Positions 17,026 to 26,959 are shown, counted from the stretch's first letter. The stretch: 64,000 nucleotides of DNA from JBHOQX01 sp042408595 (GCA_042408595.1 JBHOQX010000087.1:32257-96256), one strand, 5' to 3'. A program made the numbers and translations. Notes: generated by a model from the sequence alone, not told the origin.

Positions 17026-19350
17026 CTACGGCACATTATACCGCGCCTGGAGCACAGGCCCGCCGAAGGCGAGCACCTCGTTGTGCCGGCCGCCGAGCGC
17101 GACATACAGCGCGCCCTCCGGCCCGGCCGCCGGCGCGGACTGAATGGGCTCACCCAGGTCGATCCCGCCCTGGAGCGTCCCATTCTGCGCGACGATTCGC
17201 AACTGTTCGTCCGCGCCGCCAACCGCGATTCGCCCATCCGCCAGGACCGCCGGCGCAGTCAACTGATCGCCGCCGAGCGGCGTGCTCCAGCGCAGCTGAC
17301 CATCCGCGCCGACGGCTCGCAGCGTGCCATCGCTGGCGGTGAGCATAATCGCGCCATCCGCGCCGAGATCAAGGCCGCGCGGCTGCGCGCCCAACTCGGT
17401 GGTCCACCGTGGCCGGCCGCTCAGATCGAGCGCCAGCAGCTTGCCATTGTCGGTCGCGACGTACAAGGCGTCTGCGGCGGGCTCCGGCGCGAGCCGCACC
17501 GGGCCGCCGGCCTGCGCCTCCCAGACGATCCGCCCATCCGGCCCGACCGCCAGCACCCGGCCATTGTCCACGCCGACGAAGAGCGTGCCATCCTGGCCGA
17601 TCGCCGGGTCGCCCGCGTGGCCGCCGAGCGCCACGCTCCAGAGCTTGTGCCCATCGGAGGCGGCGTAGGCGTCCAGCTTGCCGCGATCCGTGCCGGTGTA
17701 GAGCGCCTGACCGTCGGAGCTGATCAGCAGGATGGTTGTGGCGATCCCGTCGATGGAGGTCGCCCAGCGCGGCGCTCCGGCGCGGGTGAATGCCTGAAGC
17801 ATGCCGGTATGGCTCGTCCCGTACACCTGCCCGGCGGCATCGACCGCGAGGCCGGGGATGCGCTTGCTGCCCGGCTTGACGACGCTCCGCGATGCGCCAT
17901 TGGCTTCGATCGTTCGCACATAGCCGTTGCGCGAGCCGACCGAGACCGCACCATCTGGCGCGACGACGAGCCGGCCCATGGGTTCGCTGCTTGGTGCGTA
18001 GCGCCACAGCTGCACCAGGCCGGTGCCCTTGATCTGTCGATCGCGCATATCCTCGCCACGGCGCTGCCGAAAATAATCGCGCAGCGCGGCGTAGCCGGGG
18101 CGCGGCGCGCCGCTCACGTCGATCAGCGCGTAATCCGCATCCGGGGCGCTGCTCTCCAGCCCACGCACGAAGACGGCGCTCACCATCGGTGCGACGGTAC
18201 GAAGATACTCGAACAACTGCGCCAGGTACGGCCCCTGTTTGTCCGGCGCGACCGCCTGCTCACCGCTGAGCGCGTACCCGGCCTGCACCACCCAGATTTG
18301 CTTGTTGCCCTCCTCGCTTGCCAGCATCTCGTCGCGGAACATCGGGACATAGCCGGCGAACCCGCGCACCTGCCGTGGGCTGCGGCCATCCCATTTGCCC
18401 TTACCCGGCATTCCGCCGGTGTTGATCTGGATCGCGACGATGTCGTGCGAACTGCGGAACGCATCGCCCTGCTTCAGCAGCGTGCGGTAATACGCCAGGT
18501 CGTCGACGATCCGCGCCGGGTCATGCTCGAGGGTTGGGACGAGCGCGCCACTAAGGACGAGCGCGCACGGCTGCGCCGCCTTGATGGCGCCGTAGGCCGC
18601 CTGGAGCGCGGCGACATAACGCGCCGGCTCGGCCACCCGCCCACCGTTGGCGGCAGCGGTGTTGAGAGCCGGCCAGATCTCATAGGCGGTGACGCGCCCG
18701 CCGGCGTGTTGCGCCAGCGCCCCGGCGAACGCGCCCAGGTCGGCGGGGTTGTCCGGCAGGCCGCCGGTGCCGCTCGCGGTAGCCCAGGCCGGCGAACCGC
18801 CGAGCGCCACGAGCAGCCGCAGCCCGCGGGCCTGCGCGCCGTCGGCCAGGGCGTCCAGCGTCTCCCAGCGGTAGTCGCCACGCTGCGGCTCCATGTCGCT
18901 CCAGCGCAGTTGCACCCGCACCCAGTCGGCGTTCAGGTCCTTCGCCTGGTCGAGCAGCCGCCCGTACAGCGCCGGAGCGGCGGCGATGATGTTGACGCCG
19001 CGCCGTTGCCGGGGCAGGCGCGTGTCCGGCCCGGCCGCGCCAGGGCAGTCGGCCGTGGCGAGTACGGTCTTTGCCGGTGTCACCGGCGCGGCGGGCGCAC
19101 CGGCGCTCGGCGTTGCCGCGGCCTGGGTCGGCATGGCGGTGGGCGGCAGGGGCCGCGGCGAGCCGCCCGGCGCGAGCGGCACCGGCGTGACCGTCGGCGG
19201 GCCGGCGGTTGGCGCCGCGGCGGCCGGTGTCGGAGGCGCGATCGCCGGGGCCGGCGTCGGGGGCGCGGCAGGGCTGTTTTCGCAGGCGGCGAGCAGTGCC
19301 GCCAGCAGCAGCGCGGCCAGTGCGCCGCGCATACGGGTGGAACATGCCAT
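17026..19350 (-). CDS. Lipoprotein: glycosidase-like TIM barrel fused to PQQ-like propeller
   Basis: The ATG at 19350 follows AGGAGG and gives a lipoprotein signal ending LAALLLAALLAAC. A Pro/Ala/Thr-rich linker runs to about residue 75. Residues about 95-420 resemble a clan GH-A barrel: DWVRVQLRWSDMEPQRGDYR, LLVALGGSPAWA and VTAYEIWPALN. In active relatives the last motif normally reads EIWNEPN, so the acid/base glutamate is absent here (Ala228). Residues about 430-774 are repeats such as GQVYGTSHTGMLQAF, GTLFVGVDNGRVLAV and DALYVATDNGKLLAL, a PQQ-type beta-propeller. It is likely a surface carbohydrate-binding pseudoenzyme. Length is 774 residues. Confidence 0.72.
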   Translation of the reverse strand: MACSTRMRGALAALLLAALLAACENSPAAPPTPAPAIAPPTPAAAAPTAGPPTVTPVPLAPGGSPRPLPPTAMPTQAAATPSAGAPAAPVTPAKTVLATADCPGAAGPDTRLPRQRRGVNIIAAAPALYGRLLDQAKDLNADWVRVQLRWSDMEPQRGDYRWETLDALADGAQARGLRLLVALGGSPAWATASGTGGLPDNPADLGAFAGALAQHAGGRVTAYEIWPALNTAAANGGRVAEPARYVAALQAAYGAIKAAQPCALVLSGALVPTLEHDPARIVDDLAYYRTLLKQGDAFRSSHDIVAIQINTGGMPGKGKWDGRSPRQVRGFAGYVPMFRDEMLASEEGNKQIWVVQAGYALSGEQAVAPDKQGPYLAQLFEYLRTVAPMVSAVFVRGLESSAPDADYALIDVSGAPRPGYAALRDYFRQRRGEDMRDRQIKGTGLVQLWRYAPSSEPMGRLVVAPDGAVSVGSRNGYVRTIEANGASRSVVKPGSKRIPGLAVDAAGQVYGTSHTGMLQAFTRAGAPRWATSIDGIATTILLISSDGQALYTGTDRGKLDAYAASDGHKLWSVALGGHAGDPAIGQDGTLFVGVDNGRVLAVGPDGRIVWEAQAGGPVRLAPEPAADALYVATDNGKLLALDLSGRPRWTTELGAQPRGLDLGADGAIMLTASDGTLRAVGADGQLRWSTPLGGDQLTAPAVLADGRIAVGGADEQLRIVAQNGTLQGGIDLGEPIQSAPAAGPEGALYVALGGRHNEVLAFGGPVLQARYNVP

Positions 19351-19612
19351 GTTTCATCCTCCTCGCCAGCACGAAACCAGCGGACGCAGCACGCCCCGTG
19401 CCAGGAGCCACGCCAGAACGCCGGGATGCGCAGGGCTTCATTATACGGAGTTGCCGCGTGTAATGGGGGGTGATAAGCGGATGAAAAAGTCCTGCGCCGG
19501 GCGCTTGAAGCGACGGAAGGCGAAGGACGGAAGACGAAAGCAGGCCGGGCAGACGTGTCACGCTATTGCGATAGGCGCAGCTGCGGTCGGTCGGTCGTCG
19601 TTCGTTCTTCGG
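19351..19612. repeat. Spacer with short degenerate repeats
   Basis: No gene was found in this 262-bp gap. Its downstream half (19480-19612) contains ACGGAAGGCGAAGGACGGAA, then GTCGGTCGGTCGTCGTTCGT and TCTTCGG, the same word set as the spacers at 12812-13030 and 27551-27763. The part near 19351 provides the ribosome site of the minus-strand lipoprotein gene. Confidence 0.4.
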
Positions 19613-21145
19613 CTATCGAACGCGCTGCCAGAGCGAGACGCCGCTTTCCTCGGCCAGCCGGCGATACCGCCCGGACGCCGCCATCTCCGCCAGCAGCCGG
19701 GCCCCTTCGGGGCGCGCTTCCTCGCTGTTGATGAGCAGAAATTCGCCCAGAGCCACCTTTTCCCTGGGATAAATCACGTTGCCCGGGAAGAAGTACAGCC
19801 GCTCGCGCCGGGCGGCATGCGGCCCGATGGTGTTGGTCGCCGCCAGCGCGGCCTCCGGCGGCACGCGCGCCAGCAGCCGCTCCGCCGCGGCGATCCGGAC
19901 GTGGTCCGGCTGCCGCGCCGCCAGGCCCATCAGCGGGTTGCGGAACAGCAGGTTGCAGACCAGGCTCAGGGCGAGCAGCCCCGCCAGCGCCCCACGCCCC
20001 GCGGCGGGCCGCCGTCGGAGCAGCCCGGCCAGGGCGTACCCCGCACCGACGATCAGGAATGGGACGATCAGCGCCTGGTAGTGGTAGCGGATGCTGGCGT
20101 GAATGTTCGGCGTGCTGGAGAGCAGATTCAGCCCGAAGATCGGTAGGGTGATCAGCAGCAGGCGTGGCTGGAGCAGCGGCAGAAACGCCAGCGGAAGGAA
20201 CATCTGGAGCAGGTACGCCAGCCGCATCGCGCCACGCTCGCCGGTGAATAGCTCGCCCAGCACAAAGCCGGGCCGCGTGGCCAGCGTGCGCAAGATGGCC
20301 GCCGGCCCATCGCCGAGCCAGGGCGCGCCGTCGGGGAACTGGCCGTAGAGCAGCCGCAGGTAGAGCGAGGGCCGCCCGCCGCGGAAGGAGGGAATGAGTA
20401 CGCCGAGCGAGATCGCCACCCACGCCAGCCCGACCACGATCGGCAGCCAACCGAACAGCAGGCGCCGCCGCCCGCCGGCGCGCAGCTCCCGGTCGGTCAG
20501 GGCATACGCGCCTATGCCGGCCAGCACGAAGCCAACCTCGTTGCGGCAACCGAGCGCCAGCAGCGCCGCTAGCCAGAACCGGCCGGGGCGGCGCGTCTCG
20601 AACGCGTCGAGCGCGCAGAGCAGCAAGGTCGTGGCGAACGTGCGAATCTGGAACTCGTAGAGATTGGCGTACTCGACCGGCAGGTACAGCAGGTAGCAGA
20701 GCGCCAGCGTTAGGCCGGCCCACGGCGCCAGCGCCGCCAGCAGTGGCTCCGCGGCGAAGCGCCGCCGTATCAGACGGTAGACCGGCACAGCCCCCAGCCC
20801 AACCGCGACCGTCTGGAGCAGCAGCATGGTGTAGGTGCTCGGCGCGAGGGCGTAGAGCGGCGCAAGGAGCAGCTCGGTCGGGATGATGTCGATGCCAAAG
20901 TACGAACTGGTATCGGCGAAGGCCGATGTCGCCGCGATCCGGCCATGCACGGTGTTCCACAGCACCTGCTCGTGCACCGCCAGATCGAAGCCCATCATGA
21001 AGTTGGCGTACTTGTACCAGGCCGCGGCGGTAAAGACGGCGATGTAGCCGACGACGGCGGCAGCCAACAGAACGAGGGGGAGCGCCACACGTCGGGCGCT
21101 GAGGCGGGTGGTGGCGGCCGGGCAGCCTTCGACCCTTGTCCTCAC
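19613..21145 (-). CDS. DUF2079-like polytopic membrane protein
   Basis: The start is GTG 21145, which overlaps the upstream stop as GTGA; the longer open frame is an artefact inside the neighbouring gene. The product is 510 residues with about ten helices. The signature MMGFDLAVHEQVLWNTVHG, the following SSYFGIDIIPTELLLAPLYA and RIAAAERLLARVPPEAALA are typical of DUF2079 proteins, which are GT-C-like in topology. The soluble tail reads AATNTIGPHAARRERLYFF. A role in glycan or lipid-linked sugar transfer is inferred from fold and location. It is translationally coupled to the GT-C-like gene upstream. Confidence 0.75.
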   Translation of the reverse strand: MRTRVEGCPAATTRLSARRVALPLVLLAAAVVGYIAVFTAAAWYKYANFMMGFDLAVHEQVLWNTVHGRIAATSAFADTSSYFGIDIIPTELLLAPLYALAPSTYTMLLLQTVAVGLGAVPVYRLIRRRFAAEPLLAALAPWAGLTLALCYLLYLPVEYANLYEFQIRTFATTLLLCALDAFETRRPGRFWLAALLALGCRNEVGFVLAGIGAYALTDRELRAGGRRRLLFGWLPIVVGLAWVAISLGVLIPSFRGGRPSLYLRLLYGQFPDGAPWLGDGPAAILRTLATRPGFVLGELFTGERGAMRLAYLLQMFLPLAFLPLLQPRLLLITLPIFGLNLLSSTPNIHASIRYHYQALIVPFLIVGAGYALAGLLRRRPAAGRGALAGLLALSLVCNLLFRNPLMGLAARQPDHVRIAAAERLLARVPPEAALAATNTIGPHAARRERLYFFPGNVIYPREKVALGEFLLINSEEARPEGARLLAEMAASGRYRRLAEESGVSLWQRVR

Positions 21146-23478
21146 TGGCGCACCATCAGAATGCGATACATCCAGAGGTTGAGCGCCGCCGCGAGCGTGA
21201 AGGCGTAGAGCGCGACTGTCACAACGCGCGCGGCCCAGCCGCGCTGCCACAGCCGCCCGAACACCGCGCCGATACCCAGCGCCAGCGCCGGGATCAGGTA
21301 GAACACGTGCTTGTCCACCATCGACACGCGGCTGCCGGCGACGAGAAAGAGGAGCGCAACCCCCAGCCACGCCAGCAGCGCCTGCCGGATCGGCCAGCCG
21401 CGCAGCCAATACCAGCCGAGCAGCCCGAGCGGGAGCGCCAGCAGCAACCCGTACCCGCCGCCGCGGTCGTTGAAATACGCCATCCGCGGCAGGTAGTTCG
21501 CCAGGTAGATCGGGAATGGATCGCGCTTCACTTCAGCGATGCCGCTGGGCGCAGCCGCCTGTGTGAAGTACGGGATCGTCCGTTCGACGAACAACGGGAC
21601 ATACTGGCCATAGTAGACCAGGATCGCCAGCGCGGTGGCGGCCGCCGCCGCCAGCGCCAGCGCCCACACCGGCCGGCGCTCGCCGCGCGGGCTGGCGAAC
21701 AGCAGCAGCCCGATGAGCAGGAGCAGGAAGACCCCCATGAACACGCCCATCACCGTGTACATCAGCATCGTGATCGCCAGCAGGAGCGTGAGCGCCAGCC
21801 ACGGCCCCGGACGGTCCAACCGGCGGTAGGCCACGACGATGTACGCGGTGCAGACAAGCGTCCACCACATGCCGAAGGTCGTCGGGATGTTGCCCCACGA
21901 GTGCAGCAGAAAGGTCGCCGGGGTCATGGCGTAGGCCAGCGCGGCCAACACGGCGCTCCGCTCGCCCATGCCGGCGCCGCGCCCGAGCAGGGCGATCAGA
22001 AACACGCGGCTGCAATCGACCAGCGCGCTGAAAAGGTTCGCGGCGAGCACCAGCGGGAGCGGCAGCAGCGCAAAGCTGGCCGCGAACATATGGAACCAGG
22101 GCGAATAGGGGATGACCGGCCGGTTCGCGCCCCATTCGGCCACCGGCATGGTCGATTCGTTCAGCGGGCTGTTGGTGCCGTAGAGCAGCGGTAGCTGGCC
22201 GTTCAGGATCATCTCGACCCGCGCCATATGCCAGCTCACGTCCCTGGCGACAAAATATGGATAGAGCATGCCGCCGCTCTTCAGCCAGTAGCCAGCGAAA
22301 AAGATCAGCAGCAGCGCGGCCAGCGCCCGCGCGCTGAGCGGCACGCCCGCCCGCCGGAAGACCCAAGCGACGAGCGGCCCGAGCGCGGCCAGCAGCGCCA
22401 GGCTCCAGAGCGAGAGCAGCGCCAGGCGCGGCAGCATGATCGCCGTCGGATAACGCGCCACGGCCAGCGCCAGCGCGACGCCCAGCGCCACGGCCAGCGC
22501 TGCCGCCGCGGACGGCCAACGCATCCCCGTAATCACGCGCAGCGCCAGATACAGCCCGAGCGCGATGGTCAGCGCGCAGGCGACGCTCCACCACGGCGGG
22601 AGCCACGGCGTCGCCCCGGCCGGAGCGACCCGCATGCTATCGACCAACACCCCCAGCGGGCGCGGGTCGTTGTAGGTATCGGCGCTGATGCGCAGCGTCA
22701 GGTCGCCAGCGGGCACGAGCGCCGCCGGGACCAGGAGCCGGAGCCGGCGCGGCTCGCCACGCTCCGGCAGGCGCGCCAGCGCGACACCATTGGCGGAGAG
22801 GGTCGCGTTGACCGGCCTCCCATCCGGGTGCGCCACGATCGCGCCGAGGGTGATCTGCCAATCGCCGCGGCCCAGCCCCGGCAGGCGGATCTCGCTCGCG
22901 CCGCTGCTCCAGCGGTACGTTCGCGCCGGAGTCAGCTCTACTGCGGCGACCGTCCCCGGCGCGGCCACCTCGCCATCCGTCAGCGCCGGAATCAGTTCAA
23001 GCGACAGCGCCGGCGCGGCGGCGATCTCCGGCGGGATGAGCGCGACGAACGAGCGGGGAGTGCGGCGGGCGATCGAGAGCGCCCGCCCGTTGGCGGCCAG
23101 CGCGGTGAGCTGAAGAGCATCGTCCGGTTGGCCATCCGCCAGCGTGACCGTGGCGAGCCAGATGCCGGAGCGGCCGCCGGGCAACTCGAGCCTGAGGCTT
23201 TCCTTCGGCCACGGGGTGCTCGTCCCCCGACCGTCTGCGCCGGCTTCGCGCTCGTGAAAGGCCGCCGGCCCGCTGGCGAGAAAGGCCGAGTCGTAGTAGT
23301 CGCCAAAGTCGATAGCGACGAACGGGCGCGCGGTGTAGGCCAGCCCGATGGCGATCACGGCGAGGAGCGCGAGCAGCAGCGGCGGCAGCCATTCCTGGCG
23401 GAGCCGCGCCTGCACGGCGCCCAGCGCCCAGGCTCGCTCGCTGCCGCCGATCTTCTGTTCATGCGCGACGCCGGCCAT
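21142..23478 (-). CDS. Large polytopic GT-C-like membrane protein
   Basis: This is a 778-residue protein. One N-terminal helix (about 30-50) is followed by an extracytoplasmic beta-rich region (about 55-290) with several Ig-like strands, then about 12 helices. The pattern resembles uncharacterised bacterial GT-C-like proteins: YFVARDVSWHMARVEMILNG, NRPVIPYSPWFHMFA and LHSWGNIPTTFGMWW. It shares the beta-domain-plus-helices design with the gene at 9201-11519. It probably takes part in extracytoplasmic glycan assembly. It is the first gene of the minus-strand run and is divergent from selB. Confidence 0.65.
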   Translation of the reverse strand: MAGVAHEQKIGGSERAWALGAVQARLRQEWLPPLLLALLAVIAIGLAYTARPFVAIDFGDYYDSAFLASGPAAFHEREAGADGRGTSTPWPKESLRLELPGGRSGIWLATVTLADGQPDDALQLTALAANGRALSIARRTPRSFVALIPPEIAAAPALSLELIPALTDGEVAAPGTVAAVELTPARTYRWSSGASEIRLPGLGRGDWQITLGAIVAHPDGRPVNATLSANGVALARLPERGEPRRLRLLVPAALVPAGDLTLRISADTYNDPRPLGVLVDSMRVAPAGATPWLPPWWSVACALTIALGLYLALRVITGMRWPSAAAALAVALGVALALAVARYPTAIMLPRLALLSLWSLALLAALGPLVAWVFRRAGVPLSARALAALLLIFFAGYWLKSGGMLYPYFVARDVSWHMARVEMILNGQLPLLYGTNSPLNESTMPVAEWGANRPVIPYSPWFHMFAASFALLPLPLVLAANLFSALVDCSRVFLIALLGRGAGMGERSAVLAALAYAMTPATFLLHSWGNIPTTFGMWWTLVCTAYIVVAYRRLDRPGPWLALTLLLAITMLMYTVMGVFMGVFLLLLIGLLLFASPRGERRPVWALALAAAAATALAILVYYGQYVPLFVERTIPYFTQAAAPSGIAEVKRDPFPIYLANYLPRMAYFNDRGGGYGLLLALPLGLLGWYWLRGWPIRQALLAWLGVALLFLVAGSRVSMVDKHVFYLIPALALGIGAVFGRLWQRGWAARVVTVALYAFTLAAALNLWMYRILMVRQ

Positions 23479-23685
23479 GCCATCTCTTCAGGCCCAGGGG
23501 CCATCTTTCGCGGATCGGCGCGCCGCGGCCCGGCGCCACGGCGCGGCGGGCATTATACCAGATGCGCCCTTGCCGCTCCATGCAGCACAATGCCAGCCAG
23601 CTGAGCACCCCCTCGCGCCTTGCCGCCGCCCGACCCGCCGTGCTACAATCTCGCGCAGCCCGCAGCCTCACCACGCAACACGCAC

Positions 23686-25641
23686 ATGTACGTCATTGGC
23701 ACCGCCGGCCACGTGGATCACGGCAAATCTACCCTCGTCAAGGCGCTCACCGGCATCGACCCGGACCGCCTGGCGGAGGAGCGCCGCCGCGAGATGACGA
23801 TCGACCTCGGCTTCGCCTGGCTGACGCTGCCAAGCGGCCGGACCGTCAGTCTGGTGGATGTGCCCGGCCACGAGCGCTTCATCAAAAACATGCTGGCGGG
23901 CGTCGGTGGGATCGACGCGGCGCTGCTGGTGATCGCCGCAGACGAGGCGGTGATGCCGCAGACCGCCGAGCACCTGGCGATCCTCGATCTGCTCGGCATC
24001 GAACACGGCCTGGTGGTGCTCTCCAAGGTCGACCTGGTGGACGACGACTGGTTGCTGCTGGTGCGTGAGGAGGTGCGCGAACGGCTCGCCGGCACCTCGC
24101 TCGCCGCGGCCGAGCTGGTCGCCGCCTCGGCCCGCACCGGCCAGGGGCTGGACGAGCTGCGCGCCGCGCTTGATCGCACGCTCGACCGCACCCCCTCGCG
24201 TGCCGCGGCCCACGGCGCGCCGCGCCTGCCGATCGACCGGGCGTTCACTATCGGCGGCTTCGGCACGGTCGTGACCGGCACCCTCACCGACGGCCCGCTC
24301 GCGGTCGGCGAGGAGGTAGAAATTCTGCCGCGCGGCCTGCGCGCCCGCGTCCGCGGCCTGCAGACTCACAAGGAACGGCAAGAGCGGGCGCTCCCCGGCA
24401 CGCGCGTCGCCGTCAACCTGGCCGGCGTCTCGCATCACGAGATCGCCCGCGGCGACGTGCTGGCCCGCCCCGGCACGCTCCGCCCGACGACGATGCTCGA
24501 CGTGCAGGTGCGGCTCGTGGCCGATGCACCCCGCCCGCTGCGCCAGAACGCCCCGCTCGAACTGTTCGTCGGCGCGGCGGTCGTCCCCTGCCACGCCACG
24601 CTGCTCGACCACGACGAGGTGCTGCCTGGCGAGCACGGCTGGCTTCAGCTCCGCCTCGACACGCCGGTGGCAGTAGCCCGCGGCGACCGTTACATCCTGC
24701 GGCAGCCCTCGCCGGGGTGCACCATCGGCGGCGGGCGCGTGCTGGACGCTCACCCGCCACGCCACCGCCGCTTCCGCGCAGATGTCACCGCCGCGCTCGC
24801 AGCGCTGGCCCGCGGCGCTCCGGCCGACCTGCTGCGCTGCCCGCTGGCCGACGGCCTGCCGCACCCCTGGCCGGAGGTCGTGCGCGCCGCTGGCGTGAGC
24901 GACGACCTGGCACGCGAGGCGCTGGCGGAGTTGGCGGACGGGGGGGAGGTTGTGGTCATGGCAGGGGAGACCGGGAGGCACCGAGACATGGAGGCAGGGG
25001 GAGGGCGTGAGGATGCCTCGTTCCTACACCGTTTTGCCGCTTCACCCCTCCAGCCGATCACCTTGTCAACCTGTTATCTTGTCACAGCGAGCGGCTGGGC
25101 CGCCCTGCGCGAGAAGCTCATCGCCGCGCTGCGCGGCTACCACCGGCGCTACCCGCTGCGGATGGGCATGCCACGCGAGGAATTGCGTAGCCGGCTGAAG
25201 CTGACCGGCGCGGCGCTGGACGCTGTGCTCGCCACCGCTGCCGCCGAGGGCATCGCCGCGGCGACCGACGGCGGGGCGCGCTTGCCGGAGCACCGGCCCG
25301 TGCCGCCGCCGGAGCAGCTCCAGGCCGCGCAGCGCCTGCTGGACGCCATGGCCGCCGCGCCCTACGCCCCGCCCGCCCCCGACCTCGATCCCGAGCTGGT
25401 CGGCTGGCTGGTCGAGCAGGGAAAAATCGTGCGTGTCGCCCCCGATGTCGCGTTTCTCCCGCCGGTGTACGATGAACTGGTGGCGTGGGTGCGCGCGGCC
25501 ATCGAGGCGGCCGGGAGCGTCACCGTCGCGCAGCTTCGCGACCGTTTCGGCACCAGCCGCAAGTACGCCCTGGCGCTGCTCGAGCACCTGGACGAGCGCC
25601 GAATCACACGGCGCCAAGGGGAGGGGCGGGTGTTGCATTGA
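23686..25641 (+). CDS. selB: Selenocysteine-specific elongation factor SelB
   Basis: This is a 651-residue protein. It starts at ATG 23686, where MYVIGTAGHVDHGKST places the P-loop at residues 5-16. G3 is DVPGHERFIKNM and G4 is LSKVDL. Domains 2-3 follow (GTVVTGTLTDGPLAVG), then the C-terminal winged helices that bind SECIS RNA, ending with FGTSRKYALALLEHLDERR, the usual SelB tail. SelB delivers Sec-tRNA to in-frame UGA codons. Residues about 425-465, before GWAALREKL, are extra relative to the family and their DNA looks like spacer repeat. No selA, selC or selD lies in the window. Confidence 0.93.
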   Translation: MYVIGTAGHVDHGKSTLVKALTGIDPDRLAEERRREMTIDLGFAWLTLPSGRTVSLVDVPGHERFIKNMLAGVGGIDAALLVIAADEAVMPQTAEHLAILDLLGIEHGLVVLSKVDLVDDDWLLLVREEVRERLAGTSLAAAELVAASARTGQGLDELRAALDRTLDRTPSRAAAHGAPRLPIDRAFTIGGFGTVVTGTLTDGPLAVGEEVEILPRGLRARVRGLQTHKERQERALPGTRVAVNLAGVSHHEIARGDVLARPGTLRPTTMLDVQVRLVADAPRPLRQNAPLELFVGAAVVPCHATLLDHDEVLPGEHGWLQLRLDTPVAVARGDRYILRQPSPGCTIGGGRVLDAHPPRHRRFRADVTAALAALARGAPADLLRCPLADGLPHPWPEVVRAAGVSDDLAREALAELADGGEVVVMAGETGRHRDMEAGGGREDASFLHRFAASPLQPITLSTCYLVTASGWAALREKLIAALRGYHRRYPLRMGMPREELRSRLKLTGAALDAVLATAAAEGIAAATDGGARLPEHRPVPPPEQLQAAQRLLDAMAAAPYAPPAPDLDPELVGWLVEQGKIVRVAPDVAFLPPVYDELVAWVRAAIEAAGSVTVAQLRDRFGTSRKYALALLEHLDERRITRRQGEGRVLH

Positions 25642-25777
25642 CCGCGCCTGGTTTGCGCACGGCCCGGTCGCCGTGGTATGGTACGCGCAACAACAGCCGC
25701 GTATCCGCCGTCTCTATCCACATGCGGCCTCACGCCGCGCCGCCCCGTTCGGGCGGTATCGTCGAAAGGACGAACCA

Positions 25778-26959
25778 GTGCCTACCAAATCAAACGGCGA
25801 CCTGCGTCGCCTTGGAACCATACTGGCCGTGGGCGCGGTCGTCGGCTTCGGCGCGCGCTATGTGCTCGAACTGGCGAACCGCAACGCCGCGCGCGCGCCG
25901 CTCCGCCTGATCGACTGGCGGCAGGCGAAGGCCATCGCCCTGGCGATCTCCCAGACCGACCAGGCCCCGGTGGACGATCAGGCCGCGCGCGAGGCCCAGT
26001 ACGCCCGGCTCGTCGCCCGCAGCGAGCCGCTGATCGCCGGCTACATGGGCGTGTCGCTGCCCGAGTCGGCGGCGGCGCGCCTGCGGGTCGCCGACCGGCG
26101 CGAGTGGCTGCTGGCGAACTTCGAGTCGTTCGAGCGCCTGTTCGCCCCGGTCGAAGCGACCTATCTGCGCGCCAGCCGGCGCCGTGGCGGCACGCACACG
26201 CTGCTGACCGACATCAACAGCCGGCTGCTCGGCGCGCAGATGGGCGCGCTGCTGGGCTTCCTGGCGCGGCGCGTGCTCGGCCAGTACGACCTGAGCCTCC
26301 TCTCGCCCGACCCGGAGCAGCGCGGCACGCTCTATTTCGTCGAGCCGAACATCGCCCGCGTCCAGACGCAGCTCGGCCTGAGCGACGAGGACTTCCGCCT
26401 CTGGATCGCGCTGCACGAAGTCACGCACGTCTTCCAGTTCGAGGCCTTCCCGTGGGTGCGGGCCTATTTCAACGATCTGCTCAGCCAGTTCCTCGGCCAG
26501 TTGACCGATCAACTCAGCGGACTGGGCGCGGGGCTGGCGCAACTGCTCGGCCGCATCCTGCGCGGCGAGCAGAGCGACAAATCCTGGATCGAACAGATGC
26601 TGACGCCGGAGCAGCAGCGAATCTTCGACCGGATGCAGGCGCTGATGTCGATCGTCGAGGGGTACTCGAACCACGTGATGAACGCGATCGGCGGGCAACT
26701 GCTGCCGAGCTTCGCCCAGATCGAGCAGCGCATCGAGCAGCGCCGCCAGAGCAGAACGCTGCTGGAGGAGTTGTTCAACCGGCTCACCGGGCTGAACCTC
26801 AAGCTGGCGCAGTACCAGCAGGGCGAGCAATTCATCAACGCCGTGGTCGGGGCGCGGGGGCTGGCCTTCGCCAACCGCATCTGGGAACGCCCGGAGAGCC
26901 TCCCGACCCTGGAAGAGATTCGCGACCCGCAGCGCTGGATCGCGCGGATGGACGTATAG
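25778..26959 (+). CDS. DUF2342-type zincin (F420-biosynthesis-associated family)
   Basis: The start is GTG 25778, preceded by GAAAGGA at a good distance; the product is 393 residues. A hydrophobic segment at 14-32 (TILAVGAVVGFGARYVLE) may anchor or pack the N-terminus. The zinc signature HEVTH lies at residues 213-217 within LHEVTHVFQFEAFPWVRAYF, matching the zincin_2/DUF2342 family, known mostly from Actinobacteria and Chloroflexi and often listed as coenzyme F420 biosynthesis-associated. Function and substrate are unknown. It is in the same direction as the zinc-ribbon gene 86 bp downstream. Confidence 0.8.
   Translation: MPTKSNGDLRRLGTILAVGAVVGFGARYVLELANRNAARAPLRLIDWRQAKAIALAISQTDQAPVDDQAAREAQYARLVARSEPLIAGYMGVSLPESAAARLRVADRREWLLANFESFERLFAPVEATYLRASRRRGGTHTLLTDINSRLLGAQMGALLGFLARRVLGQYDLSLLSPDPEQRGTLYFVEPNIARVQTQLGLSDEDFRLWIALHEVTHVFQFEAFPWVRAYFNDLLSQFLGQLTDQLSGLGAGLAQLLGRILRGEQSDKSWIEQMLTPEQQRIFDRMQALMSIVEGYSNHVMNAIGGQLLPSFAQIEQRIEQRRQSRTLLEELFNRLTGLNLKLAQYQQGEQFINAVVGARGLAFANRIWERPESLPTLEEIRDPQRWIARMDV

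Noticed and set aside
15949..19473. 1174-codon open frame on the plus strand
   Set aside because: It is antisense to the methyltransferase and the lipoprotein gene, both with clear family motifs. Long antisense frames are common in GC-rich codon-biased DNA; the translation is Arg/Gln-rich with no domain.
23668..24981. 437-codon minus-strand frame inside selB
   Set aside because: Antisense shadow of a gene with all GTPase motifs; no domain of its own.
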